Below, piece by piece: positions 1 to 9,587 of a stretch of 64,000 bases of DNA. The stretch is from Pseudomonadota bacterium. Its GTDB lineage: Bacteria; Pseudomonadota; Alphaproteobacteria; Sphingomonadales; Sphingomonadaceae. Under the pieces are notes generated by a model that saw nothing but the letters and a program-made list of their open reading frames with translations, made no database searches and had not been told where the DNA came from. Positions within the stretch are counted from its first letter, which is position 1. Every line of letters starts with the position of its first letter. The stretch is taken from positions 124,001 to 188,000 of the forward strand of contig JAFAFE010000007.1 in the NCBI GenBank assembly GCA_023423655.1, read 5' to 3'. Both the position numbers and the translations under genes were made by a program.

Positions 1-1
1 G

Positions 2-577
2 CTGTCGGACACCCAACCTATCATTGTTGCAGGCAATGATTGCACTTTTAACCCGTTCGTCAAAGCGCAAAAGACCGAATGTGGCCAATTGCTAGGCGGC
101 TTGACCAAGGCGGGCATCCCTTATGACACGCAAAAGGCATCCACCTTGTCGGTCACGATTGGCGGCGAGAAAGTGGCCGAACCGACTGCCGCCGCGGTCG
201 AGGCGCAACTGCGCGCCAATGGGATTAATCTCGACCAGATCAGGCTGGAGGCAGGGCAGATTGCGGTCATCCTGCTTATTATCATCTTCATTTTCTCTTT
301 GTCTGGCCTGACATATGGCCCCGTCGCCGCTTTGCTGTCGGAAATGTTTCCGCCAGCCATCCGCTATAGCTCCCTCTCGATACCCTATCACCTCGGCACC
401 GGCTATTTCGGCGGATTTCTCCCGCTTGTGAGCCAATATATCAACGCCAAGACCGGCGATCCGTATAATGGCCTCTGGTACACCTTTGCGGTGGTAGGGA
501 TGGCTTTGCTGGTCACTTGGTTCGGACTTAAAGATACGCATAAACAGGGCGTGGACGCAGGCGTCACGAGCGGCTAG
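2..577 (+). CDS. MFS transporter, C-terminal part (metabolite:H+ symporter-like), 5' truncated
   Basis: This is the last 191 codons of a major facilitator superfamily permease. The frame is open from base 2, so the gene starts before the window. A predicted periplasmic loop is followed by membrane segments near bases 260-330 (ILLIIIFIFSL) and 490-530, and by a conserved stretch ending MFPPAIRYSSLSIPY, typical of the last helices of metabolite:H+ symporter (MHS) and sugar-porter-like proteins. The protein ends with a short polar tail. The substrate cannot be read from this fragment. It ends 9 bp before alr on the same strand, so the two may be cotranscribed. Family assignment is fairly sure; subfamily is inference. 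Confidence 0.8.
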   Translation: MSDTQPIIVAGNDCTFNPFVKAQKTECGQLLGGLTKAGIPYDTQKASTLSVTIGGEKVAEPTAAAVEAQLRANGINLDQIRLEAGQIAVILLIIIFIFSLSGLTYGPVAALLSEMFPPAIRYSSLSIPYHLGTGYFGGFLPLVSQYINAKTGDPYNGLWYTFAVVGMALLVTWFGLKDTHKQGVDAGVTSG

Positions 578-586
578 GGGAGCCGC

Positions 587-1639
587 GTGACCGAACATAT
601 TGCCCCGCTTCGCCTTTCCCTTTCCGTTGACGCGCTCCAGTCCAACTGGCGCTGGCTAGCGGCGCAAAGCGGGAGCGCGGCGTGCGGGGCGGCGGTCAAG
701 GCCAATGCCTATGGCTTGGGCGCACGCGGGGCGGTGCAGCATTTGCAAAACGCCGGATGCCGCGACTTTTTTGTCGCAAGCTGGGCCGAAGCGGCAGATG
801 TCTTGCCCATGCTTGCAGACGGCGCGAGCCTGTCGGTGCTGCATGGCGTGCGCGGCGACGATATGGCGATGGCGGCTGCGTTACGCGCGCGGCCCGTGCT
901 CAACAGTATCGAGCAGATTGCGCGCTGGTGGCAAGCGGGGAAAGGGCGTCCCTGCGACGTGATGGTCGATACCGGTATGAACCGGCTTGGCTTGACGATG
1001 GACGAAGCCCTGTCCGGCGCGCTCGACGGCCTTCAGGTCCACACGCTTTTAAGCCATCTGGCAAGCGCCGATGAAGATGTGCCGCAAAATGCCGAGCAGC
1101 TTGCGCGGTTTCAGGCTTTGAAAGCGGGCATCACCGCTGACCGCTACAGCCTTGCCAACAGTGCCGGGATTTGTCTGGGCGCGGATTATGCGTTCGACCT
1201 GACCCGCCCCGGCCTGGCTCTATATGGCGGGATTGCGCGCGATGCCTGTCTTGGTCATATCCGCCAAGTGGTATTTCCCGAGGTGCAAGTTCTCCAGACC
1301 CGCACGGTCAAAGAGGGCGCACCGGTCGGCTATAATGCGACCTACACGCCTCTACAGGACCAGCGCATCGCGATCATTAATCTGGGCTATGCCGATGGCT
1401 ATTTACGCTGCTTTTCCGGCGGCAAGGGCGGCGCGCATTTTGAGGGCCAAGCGTTGAAACTGGTCGGCCGCGTGTCGATGGATTTGGTCGCGCTCGCTAT
1501 CCCCGAAGACTGCGCGGTCACCGAAGGCGATTGGGTCGCAATAGACTATGACCTCCCCGCAACCGCCGCTGCATCCGGCCTGTCACAATATGAGCTGCTC
1601 ACAGGGCTTGGCGCGCGCTACGACCGGATTTGGGGCTGA
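587..1639 (+). CDS. alr: Alanine racemase
   Basis: This PLP-dependent enzyme interconverts L- and D-alanine for peptidoglycan. The product has 350 residues, a normal length. The PLP-binding lysine is K38 in AAVKANAYG, which opens the TIM barrel. The second catalytic residue is the tyrosine in PVGYNATYTP (about Y249) in the C-terminal beta domain, and GRVSMDL follows near residue 300. The start is GTG at 587, with a GGGGAG ribosome site just after the upstream stop codon. It lies 9 bp downstream of the MFS gene. A composite hairpin repeat follows the gene and may end transcription. Confidence 0.95.
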   Translation: MTEHIAPLRLSLSVDALQSNWRWLAAQSGSAACGAAVKANAYGLGARGAVQHLQNAGCRDFFVASWAEAADVLPMLADGASLSVLHGVRGDDMAMAAALRARPVLNSIEQIARWWQAGKGRPCDVMVDTGMNRLGLTMDEALSGALDGLQVHTLLSHLASADEDVPQNAEQLARFQALKAGITADRYSLANSAGICLGADYAFDLTRPGLALYGGIARDACLGHIRQVVFPEVQVLQTRTVKEGAPVGYNATYTPLQDQRIAIINLGYADGYLRCFSGGKGGAHFEGQALKLVGRVSMDLVALAIPEDCAVTEGDWVAIDYDLPATAAASGLSQYELLTGLGARYDRIWG

Positions 1640-1652
1640 ATTTATGAAAATC

Positions 1653-1801
1653 TTGCCCCTCCTCTTCAGAGGAGGGGCAACGGAGACTTAGGAATTTTAC
1701 GCGTTAGCGAAAATTCTTAGTCGTAGTGGGGTGCGGTCTATCGGTTTACGCTAGGCCAGACGGACAGACCCCGCCCCAACCCCTCCCCTGAAGGGGAGGG
1801 G
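1653..1801. repeat. Composite palindromic intergenic element (three hairpins)
   Basis: Three inverted repeats fill the 178-bp gap between the convergent alr and phaA genes. The first is a perfect 12-bp stem at 1653-1664 / 1669-1680 with a TTCA loop. The second pairs GAATTTT (1692-1698) with AAAATTC (1710-1716) around an inner CGC-GTTA-GCG. The third is a 9-bp stem at 1780-1788 / 1793-1801 with a TGAA loop. The outer hairpins share the CCCCTCC / GGAGGGG theme, so the whole looks like a REP or MITE-type dispersed repeat. It may also serve as a two-way terminator. Copy number in the genome is unknown. Confidence 0.65.
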
Positions 1802-1817
1802 CTATTTCGCGCAAGAC

Positions 1818-2990
<1,173 letters not shown>

Positions 2991-3053
2991 GCAAAATCTC
3001 CGGACAGGAATAAACGGATCAAGGTGATGCGGACGCTGATATGGCGACTCTTT

Positions 3054-4103
3054 TCACGATTGGCGTTTATGCTGCACCTGCGAAAGCCACTTTGCAAGAG
3101 GCGACCATAAAGTCGGGCGCGCGGTGGAGCCGACGACCATCCCGACATGGCCCGCAGGCGAGGGGATCGCCTCGATAGAGTCCGGACAACTATCGACCGG
3201 TACAATACGGTCGGTGGTCGACACAAATTGCCGCGCGGGGCAGGGGAGGGTTTCGGGGCTTATCCTTTGCCCCCCGACGCGCCATTCGCCTTTGCCGGTG
3301 AGATTGCCGGTGAAGAAGGCGGCAAATAATTGTTCACCTGCCGCATAGGTGAGCGGCGCGCCATCATTGGCCCAATCTTCAAGCGCGACAAATTGCGCGA
3401 GCTTGTCGGGCGTTACTTCCGGCAATCTGGCATATTTGCGCACGGTGCGGTCTGGATCCATACGCCAGAAAGCGGTTTGTAACACTTCCATCGGCACCAG
3501 TCCTAAAGCAGCGCAGGCTTCCTGATTGTCGGTCCATAAGCCCGCCAACATTGCGCGGTCCTCGCCATAATGATCGAAATGCCAAGGGGAGGCGATCATC
3601 GACAGGCTGGCAACCTTCGCGAGATGCGTGGCAGCCAAGGCCATGACGCCGCCAAGGCAATAGCCGACCAGATGCGGCGGTTCCGACGCGCCCCCGATCT
3701 CATTTATCAGCGGCACCAGATAATCGGTGACATGCGCGCCAATATCTTCGGCACGGTCGGCAGGCGTGGGATAGCCCCAATCGACCAGCAGCACGCGAAA
3801 GCCTTGCGCGCGCACAAATTCGGCCAGACTATTGCCCGGTGCAAGGTCCAGAATGAAATGCGGGTTGATAATCGACGGCACGAAAATAACGGCAGGGCCT
3901 TCGCCGCCATAATCGAGTAACCGCACCCGCCCTTTTTGCGCTGCAATAATGGTAGCGCGGGCCGAAGGGCGGCGCTCGGCCTGTTGGTAAAGCGCCAAGC
4001 CTTTCAGTGCCTTGGCCGATAAAGCCGGGTCCTCCACCGCAATTTCGCGCACCAGATCGAGGAATAAGGGCAGCGGGCGCGGCTTTTGCTGGTTAGGGGT
4101 CAT
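3054..4103 (-). CDS. phaC: Short PhaC-like polyhydroxyalkanoate synthase (alpha/beta hydrolase fold)
   Basis: The 349-residue product resembles the catalytic domain of PHA synthases, which polymerise 3-hydroxyacyl-CoA. The lipase box has cysteine as nucleophile, C149 in VGYCLGG, as in true synthases rather than hydrolases. The expected aspartate (D298 in STTDRIVP) and histidine (H319 in AGHVGMVV) complete a Cys-Asp-His triad. Length and motif spacing fit class III PhaC, which normally needs a PhaE partner; no phaE is seen here. ATG 4103 is chosen over the upstream TTG at 4145 because GGAG lies 10 bp before it. It is divergent from phaR and upstream of phaA. A depolymerase-like role is possible but the cysteine argues against it. 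Confidence 0.75.
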   Translation of the reverse strand: MTPNQQKPRPLPLFLDLVREIAVEDPALSAKALKGLALYQQAERRPSARATIIAAQKGRVRLLDYGGEGPAVIFVPSIINPHFILDLAPGNSLAEFVRAQGFRVLLVDWGYPTPADRAEDIGAHVTDYLVPLINEIGGASEPPHLVGYCLGGVMALAATHLAKVASLSMIASPWHFDHYGEDRAMLAGLWTDNQEACAALGLVPMEVLQTAFWRMDPDRTVRKYARLPEVTPDKLAQFVALEDWANDGAPLTYAAGEQLFAAFFTGNLTGKGEWRVGGQRISPETLPCPARQFVSTTDRIVPVDSCPDSIEAIPSPAGHVGMVVGSTARPTLWSPLAKWLSQVQHKRQS

Positions 4104-4166
4104 GCCTGTTCTGCTCCTATCCTGTCGTGCCGGTATTTGCCGCAACTACGGACCGGTTCGTCCTGA

Positions 4167-4200
4167 TGTTGCGGTGCATCAACATCTTGTGCTACGCAAC
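4167..4200. promoter_or_regulatory. Candidate PhaR operator between phaC and phaR
   Basis: Two dyads sit in the 141-bp divergent phaC/phaR gap. TGTTG at 4167-4171 and CAACA at 4180-4184 are separated by 8 bp, and TGCTACGCA at 4190-4198 is a TGC-N3-GCA palindrome flanked by TTG and AAC. PhaR proteins of related bacteria bind TGC-rich inverted repeats near pha genes and their own gene. The assignment is an inference from position and sequence style. Confidence 0.4.
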
Positions 4201-4244
4201 ATATACGCATTTTGCATCCCCCTTTCGGTGAGAGTTAAGCCAAT

Positions 4245-4865
4245 ATGGCACGTAGCAGCAACAAGTCGCAAAAAGACACGGACGTCGACGGTAACACCGC
4301 CCCCATCATTATCAAAAAATATGCCAACCGCCGCCTCTATAATACGGATAAAAGCTGTTATATTACGCTCGATGACCTAGCCGCGATGACGCGCGGCGGC
4401 ACCGAATTTACCGTTGTCGATGCCAAGAGCGGCGAAGATATTACGCGCAGCGTCCTTACCCAGATCATCATGGAGGAAGAAGCGCGCGGGCAAACCATGT
4501 TGCCGGTAAGCTTCCTGCGCCAGCTTATCTCCATGTATGGCGATTCCATGCAGGCAATGGTGCCGCAATATCTGGAAGCCTCGATGGACAGTTTCCGCCA
4601 GAACCAGCGCCAATTCCATAGCGCGCTGCAAGGCGCCTTGTCGGGCGGACCGCTCGCCGAAATCGCCAAGCGCAATATGAAAATGTTCGAAGCCGCCACC
4701 AATGCCTTCCGCCCGCACGGTGAAGGTAAGGCAGACAGCCGCAAGCCTGATAGTGGTAAGCCGGACGGTGCCGCGCCAGATAGCACTCCGAATAAGACAG
4801 ACGCGCGCGACCTTGAAATAGAACGGTTGAAGGCCGAACTCGACGCGCTTAAAGCGAAAAAGTGA
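4245..4865 (+). CDS. phaR: Polyhydroxyalkanoate synthesis repressor PhaR
   Basis: PhaR senses PHA granules and represses phasin and other pha genes. This 206-residue protein carries the conserved N-terminal DNA/PHA-binding domain at about residues 20-80, with IIKKYANRRLYNT and the run SVLTQIIMEEE. The PHB-accumulation regulatory domain SFLRQLISMYGDSMQ follows at about 85-130. The C-terminal third is a low-complexity Lys/Asp/Pro linker ending in a short coiled coil. A GTGAGAG ribosome site precedes ATG 4245. It is divergent from the phaC-like gene, which fits local autoregulation. Confidence 0.93.
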   Translation: MARSSNKSQKDTDVDGNTAPIIIKKYANRRLYNTDKSCYITLDDLAAMTRGGTEFTVVDAKSGEDITRSVLTQIIMEEEARGQTMLPVSFLRQLISMYGDSMQAMVPQYLEASMDSFRQNQRQFHSALQGALSGGPLAEIAKRNMKMFEAATNAFRPHGEGKADSRKPDSGKPDGAAPDSTPNKTDARDLEIERLKAELDALKAKK

Positions 4866-4870
4866 AAGGA

Positions 4871-4896
4871 CGCGCAACGCTTGCGCGGCTTTTTCC
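4871..4896 (+). terminator. Intrinsic terminator after phaR
   Basis: A 7-bp GC-rich stem, CGCGCAA (4871-4877) with TTGCGCG (4881-4887) and a CGC loop, is followed by GCTTTTTCC. It starts five bases after the phaR stop codon, so it should separate phaR from proS transcription. Confidence 0.8.
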
Positions 4897-4934
4897 TTAC
4901 CCCAGACGATCAACTAAAAACATAACGGAACATC

Positions 4935-6467
4935 ATGGCTATCAAGCACGCGCTCTCGGTCACCCGCGAAAAGGATTTCGCCGCCTGGTATCAGGAGGTC
5001 GTCAAGGAAGCCGATATGGCCGAAGAATCGGGCGTGCGCGGCTGTATGGTCATCCGTCCGTGGGGCTATGGCATTTGGGAGCGCATCCAGCAGCAGCTTG
5101 ACCGCCGCATCAAGGATGTCGGCTATGATAATTGCTATTTTCCGCTGTTCATCCCGCTCGAATATTTCGCCAAGGAAGCCGAGCATGTGGACGGTTTCGC
5201 CAAGGAAATGGCGGTCGTCACCCATCACCGGCTGATTGCCAAGGATGGTACGCTGGTGCCTGATCCGGCAGCCGAACTGGAAGAGCCGCTGGTGGTGCGC
5301 CCGACCTCCGAAATGGTGATTGGCGCGGCTTTTTCACGCTGGGTGCAAAGTTGGCGCGACCTGCCCGTGCTTATCAACCAATGGGCCAATGTCGTGCGCT
5401 GGGAAATGCGCACCCGCATGTTCCTGCGCACCAGCGAATTTTTGTGGCAGGAGGCGCACACCGCCCATGCGACCGCCGCCGATGCGATGGAATCGACCCT
5501 GGAAGGGCTCGAAGTCTATCGCAGCTTTGCCGAAGATGTGGTTGCGATGCCGGTGGTCGCGGGCGAAAAACCGGAGCATGAACGCTTCCCCGGCGCGGTT
5601 GCGACCTATTCGATCGAAGCGATGATGCAGGACGGCAAGGCGTTGCAGGCCGGCACCTCGCACTATCTCGGGACGAATTTCGCCCAAGCGCAGAATATCC
5701 GTTATCAGGACAAGGAAGGCGGTCTTGCGCTCGCGCATACGACCAGTTGGGGTATGTCGACGCGCATGATCGGCGGCCTCATTATGACGCATGGCGATGA
5801 TGACGGGCTGCAAGTCCCGCCGCGCGTTGCGCCGCACCAGATTGTTATCGTGCCGATGCTGCGCGACGATGAAGGTGATGAAGCGATCATCACCTATGCG
5901 CGCGATGTTGCCAAACAGTTGAAGGCGCTTGACGTGTTCGGTGAAGCGGTGCGCGTGCATCTTGACCTCCGCGCAGAAAAAGCCGCGACCAAGCGGTGGG
6001 GCTGGGTCAAAAAAGGCGCGCCGGTCATTATCGAAATCGGTGGCCGCGATGTAGCGGGCGGCAATGTGTCGGTCATCCGCCGCGATGCGCTTTATAACGG
6101 TGACGGCAAACTTGCCTCGGCCATCCAACCCAAACAAGACTTCGCAGACAGCGCGGTGGCGACGCTCGAAGCTATCCAGACCGGTCTGCACAGCCGCGCC
6201 CGCGCCGCGCTTGAAAGCCGCATCCGTCGCGACATTCACGATATGGATGCGCTCAAAGCCTATTATGAAGGCGATAAATATCCGGGCTGGGTTGAAGTGA
6301 GCTGGTGCCGCCCGTCGGGTGAAAAACTCGACAAGATTGTCGAACAGCTCAAAGCGCTCAAACTCACCATGCGCAACGTGCCGTTGGGATCGGAAGATGT
6401 CGAAGGCATTTGCTTCTTCACCGGCGAACCGGCGGTCGAACGGATATTGATTGCCAAAGCCTATTGA
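4935..6467 (+). CDS. proS: Prolyl-tRNA synthetase, archaeal/eukaryotic type (type 3)
   Basis: This class II aminoacyl-tRNA synthetase charges tRNA-Pro. Class II motifs are visible: motif 2 as WEMRTRMFLRTSEFLWQEAH near residues 155-175, and motif 3 as TSWGMSTRMIGGLIMTHGDD near 270-290. The proline pocket signature PLVVRPTSEM lies near residue 118. At 510 residues it lacks the editing insert of the long bacterial enzyme. It has the C-terminal domain of the type 3 family, ending in the aromatic AKAY, rather than the roughly 440-residue type 2 form common in other alphaproteobacteria. ATG 4935 begins MAIKHALSVTREKDF, the usual start for this type. It stands alone between terminator-like hairpins. 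Confidence 0.93.
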   Translation: MAIKHALSVTREKDFAAWYQEVVKEADMAEESGVRGCMVIRPWGYGIWERIQQQLDRRIKDVGYDNCYFPLFIPLEYFAKEAEHVDGFAKEMAVVTHHRLIAKDGTLVPDPAAELEEPLVVRPTSEMVIGAAFSRWVQSWRDLPVLINQWANVVRWEMRTRMFLRTSEFLWQEAHTAHATAADAMESTLEGLEVYRSFAEDVVAMPVVAGEKPEHERFPGAVATYSIEAMMQDGKALQAGTSHYLGTNFAQAQNIRYQDKEGGLALAHTTSWGMSTRMIGGLIMTHGDDDGLQVPPRVAPHQIVIVPMLRDDEGDEAIITYARDVAKQLKALDVFGEAVRVHLDLRAEKAATKRWGWVKKGAPVIIEIGGRDVAGGNVSVIRRDALYNGDGKLASAIQPKQDFADSAVATLEAIQTGLHSRARAALESRIRRDIHDMDALKAYYEGDKYPGWVEVSWCRPSGEKLDKIVEQLKALKLTMRNVPLGSEDVEGICFFTGEPAVERILIAKAY

Positions 6468-6552
6468 GCCGCCCGCTCCTTATAAGCGGGCCGCTTAGTC
6501 GGCGACCGATTGGACATTGGCCTTTTGCTGCGAACGCCTTACAGGATAGAGG

Positions 6553-8958
6553 ATGGCAAAAGCGAAAATATCCAAGCCGAAATCATCCACCAAGCCGGGC
6601 CTTCCGACCCGCGAGCAGATTATCGCGTTCATCACCGAAAGCGACCAGCCTGCGGGCAAGCGCGAAATTGCGCGCGAATTCGGCCTTAAGGGCAATGAAA
6701 AAATCGCTTTGAAAGCCTTGCTCAAGGATATGAGCGATGAGGGGCTTATCGACAGCGCGCCGGGACGGGCCTTTCACAAAATGGGCGGCGTGCCTAAGGT
6801 TACGGTGCTGCGTATCGTCAATATTGACGGTGACCAGCCTGTTGCGGTGCCCGACCGGTGGGAGGCCGAGGGCAAGCCGCCGCCGCATGTCCGTATCCTT
6901 GAAAAAGGGCGGAAATCTGCGTTGGGCGTTGGCGACCGCATCCTTGCGCGCACCGAAGAGCGTGGATCGGGCTATGTCGCCCATGTGATGAAAAAACTGC
7001 AAGCCTCCGCTGATCTCGTCATGGGCGTGGTCGAGCAGGAGGAAAGCAGCCGGGGGCCGCGTTATTGGGTGCGCTCGATCGACAAGCGCCAGCGTTATGA
7101 CTATCTGGTGAGCGATATTGGCGAGGCCAAGCCCGGCGATCTGGTGCTGGGCGAGCCTTCCGGGCGTCCGCCGCGCCAGATGGTGCGCGTCACACAGATT
7201 CTGGGCGACCCGCTAGCGCCCAAAAGTTTCAGCCTCATCGCGATCAACAAATATGGCATCCCCAACCACTTCCCTGAAGAGGTGCTGGACGATGCGGAGC
7301 GCGTGTCGAAACTTGATCTTGCCGCCGATCATCGCGAGGATTTACGCGGGCTTCCGATTATCGCGATTGATCCGGTGGACGCGCGCGATTTTGACGATGC
7401 GGTGTGGGCCGCGCCCGACGAGGATTCGGCCAATGTGGGTGGCTATCAGGCAATCGTCGCGATTGCCGATGTGAGCTTTTATGTCCGCCCCGGCAGCGCG
7501 CTCGATAGGCAGGCAAGGAAGCGCGGCAATAGCGTCTATTTCCCCGACCGCGTGGTGCCGATGCTGCCCCATGCCTTATCGTCGGACAAATGTTCGTTGA
7601 AAGCAGGTGAAGACCGCGCGGCGATGGCGTGCCATATGGTCATCGACAAAAATGGCCAATTGAAAAGCTGGCGCTTCACCCGCGCGCTTATCCGCATCCG
7701 GGCTAATATCCCCTATGAGGTCGCGCAGGCCGCAATGACGCCGGACGATGTCGCCCCCGAACATCGCGACGCGCTCGACCTGTTCCGCGGCAAGGGCCAG
7801 CATCTCGACCGGCTTGCGCCCGATGGCGTCGATCTGGTCGAACAGGCATTGCGGCCCTTATGGGATTGCTGGCACCTGCTCGCAAAGGCGCGGGACAAGC
7901 GCGAGCCGTTGGAGCTGGACCTTCCCGAACGCCGTGTCGTGCTGGACGATCAGGGTAGCATCGTGTCGGTTGCAGTGCGTGAGCGGCTCGACGCGCACCG
8001 GCTCATCGAAGATTATATGATTGCCGCCAATGTTGCGGCGGCCAAGGCTTTGGAGGCCCAAAAAGCGCCGGTCATGTACCGCGTCCATGAACCGCCGAGC
8101 CGGGAAAAGCTGGCCGCGCTCAAAGATTATCTCGCCACCCACGGCATTAATTTTGCGCTGGGTCAGGTGGTCCGGCCCGCGACCTTCAACCGCATCATCG
8201 CGCAAATCATGACGAGCGATGCCAAACCGCAAATCATGGAACAGATTTTGCGCAGCCAGACCCAGGCCTATTATGCCCCGCAAAATGCAGGGCATTTCGG
8301 GCTGGCACTGGGGAGCTACGCGCATTTTACCTCGCCGATCCGGCGCTATGCGGATTTGCTCGTCCACCGCTCGCTAGTCGGGGCTTATCATCTCGAAATG
8401 CCGCCGCCTGCCGACAAGCAAATCCCGCGCACCACCACGCTTTCGGGTGATGATTATGCGCGGCTTGCGGTGATTGGCGAGCTTATCAGCCAATATGAGC
8501 GCCGCGCGATGGAGGCCGAACGCGAAACCATAGACCGCTATGTCGCGGCCTATCTTGCGGAAAAAGTCGGGCAGATATTGCCGACCCGCATCACCGGCGT
8601 CCAGCCTTTCGGCTTTTTCGCAACCGTGGAAGGGTTGGGCGGTGATGGCTTGGTGCCGGTGTCCACGCTCGGCATCGAACGCTTCCATTATGATGAGGCC
8701 TCGCAATCCTTGATCGGCGAGGAAAGCGGCGACACCTATCATAGCGGACAAAGGCTCGAACTGCGGTTGGCCGAGGCCAATCCTTTGACCGGCAGCCTGC
8801 GCTTTGAACTGCCAGAAGGCGCTAACCATCTGCCGATGCGCGGGAGAGGACCAGTGCGCCGTGACGGCAAGGGACCGAAACCCAAAATGGCGGGCAAATA
8901 TAAAGCAGGCCCGCGTGGCCGCCCCGGCAATATCCCCCATCAAGGGCGCAAACGATAG
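6553..8958 (+). CDS. rnr: Ribonuclease R
   Basis: RNase R is a processive 3'-5' exoribonuclease of the RNB family that degrades structured RNA, rRNA fragments and mRNA. The 801-residue protein starts with a basic helix-turn-helix region (about 15-80), followed by cold-shock domains, then the RNB catalytic domain from about residue 260. DPVDARDFDDAV there holds the Mg-binding aspartates. An S1 RNA-binding domain lies near residues 670-750 (ILPTRITGVQPFGFFATV). The tail, from about 760, is rich in Lys, Arg and Gly. ATG 6553 follows an AGAGG ribosome site. The gene is convergent with the stress protein gene, with 16 bp between the stops. Confidence 0.95.
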   Translation: MAKAKISKPKSSTKPGLPTREQIIAFITESDQPAGKREIAREFGLKGNEKIALKALLKDMSDEGLIDSAPGRAFHKMGGVPKVTVLRIVNIDGDQPVAVPDRWEAEGKPPPHVRILEKGRKSALGVGDRILARTEERGSGYVAHVMKKLQASADLVMGVVEQEESSRGPRYWVRSIDKRQRYDYLVSDIGEAKPGDLVLGEPSGRPPRQMVRVTQILGDPLAPKSFSLIAINKYGIPNHFPEEVLDDAERVSKLDLAADHREDLRGLPIIAIDPVDARDFDDAVWAAPDEDSANVGGYQAIVAIADVSFYVRPGSALDRQARKRGNSVYFPDRVVPMLPHALSSDKCSLKAGEDRAAMACHMVIDKNGQLKSWRFTRALIRIRANIPYEVAQAAMTPDDVAPEHRDALDLFRGKGQHLDRLAPDGVDLVEQALRPLWDCWHLLAKARDKREPLELDLPERRVVLDDQGSIVSVAVRERLDAHRLIEDYMIAANVAAAKALEAQKAPVMYRVHEPPSREKLAALKDYLATHGINFALGQVVRPATFNRIIAQIMTSDAKPQIMEQILRSQTQAYYAPQNAGHFGLALGSYAHFTSPIRRYADLLVHRSLVGAYHLEMPPPADKQIPRTTTLSGDDYARLAVIGELISQYERRAMEAERETIDRYVAAYLAEKVGQILPTRITGVQPFGFFATVEGLGGDGLVPVSTLGIERFHYDEASQSLIGEESGDTYHSGQRLELRLAEANPLTGSLRFELPEGANHLPMRGRGPVRRDGKGPKPKMAGKYKAGPRGRPGNIPHQGRKR

Positions 8959-8974
8959 AGCTTAGGGTCTGACC

Positions 8975-9430
8975 CTAGCTTAACCTATCCACATCTTCGG
9001 CGGACAGGGAACCGGGGATAATCATCACCGGACAGGGAAGGGTGCCTGCATCATTGCCGGAAAAATGCTGGACGAGCGGTCCAGGTGCGCCGCTTGCGGC
9101 GGCCCCCAGCACAAGCGCCGCAATCTCCGGATGATTGGCGAGCAATTCGCGCACCGCTTCATGGCCTTTCCCTTGCACCACGGTAATGGACGGGCGGATA
9201 CCGCTTTCTTCGACCAAAGCGCCCGCCGCCTGCCGCACCAGATTTTCCGCGCGCTCCTGTGCTTCGGCTTCAATCGTTGCCTGCACATCGCCCCACGGCA
9301 CAAATTCCTGTGGCTCGGTGACGGTCAGCACATGGACAGCGCCGCCTGTTTTCGCCGCACGCCGCGCGGCAAACCGCATGGCTAGCGCGGATTCGGGACT
9401 TTCATCAATCACTACAAGATAGGTGCGCAT
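8975..9430 (-). CDS. Universal stress protein family (UspA-like)
   Basis: This is a 151-residue single-domain protein of the UspA alpha/beta nucleotide-binding fold. It begins with the typical strand MRTYLVVIDESPES, and has a glycine-rich loop, VLGAAASGAPGP, where UspA proteins bind ATP. The loop is degenerate against the usual G-x2-G-x9-G-S pattern, so nucleotide binding is not certain. It ends VMIIPGSL, a common family end. The role is probably stress survival, but no partner is indicated. It is divergent from pdhC across a 157-bp gap and convergent with rnr; its stop lies inside a small hairpin (8963-8977). Confidence 0.85.
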   Translation of the reverse strand: MRTYLVVIDESPESALAMRFAARRAAKTGGAVHVLTVTEPQEFVPWGDVQATIEAEAQERAENLVRQAAGALVEESGIRPSITVVQGKGHEAVRELLANHPEIAALVLGAAASGAPGPLVQHFSGNDAGTLPCPVMIIPGSLSAEDVDRLS

Positions 9431-9587
9431 CTTTGCCCCCTATGACCTATGCGTGGTGGAGCCTGCTTCACAATTGCAAGAAACGCAAGCACAAGCCGCG
9501 TATTGCCCCTTGACCTTTACCCCTAAAATGCGGTGGAAGGGAAGGAACGCTACGACATACACATAAAATTCGAGGAATATCCTGATT

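Noticed and set aside
6471..6491. GCCCGCT/AGCGGGC hairpin after proS
   Set aside because: A 7-bp stem exists but no T-run follows, so a terminator could not be supported.
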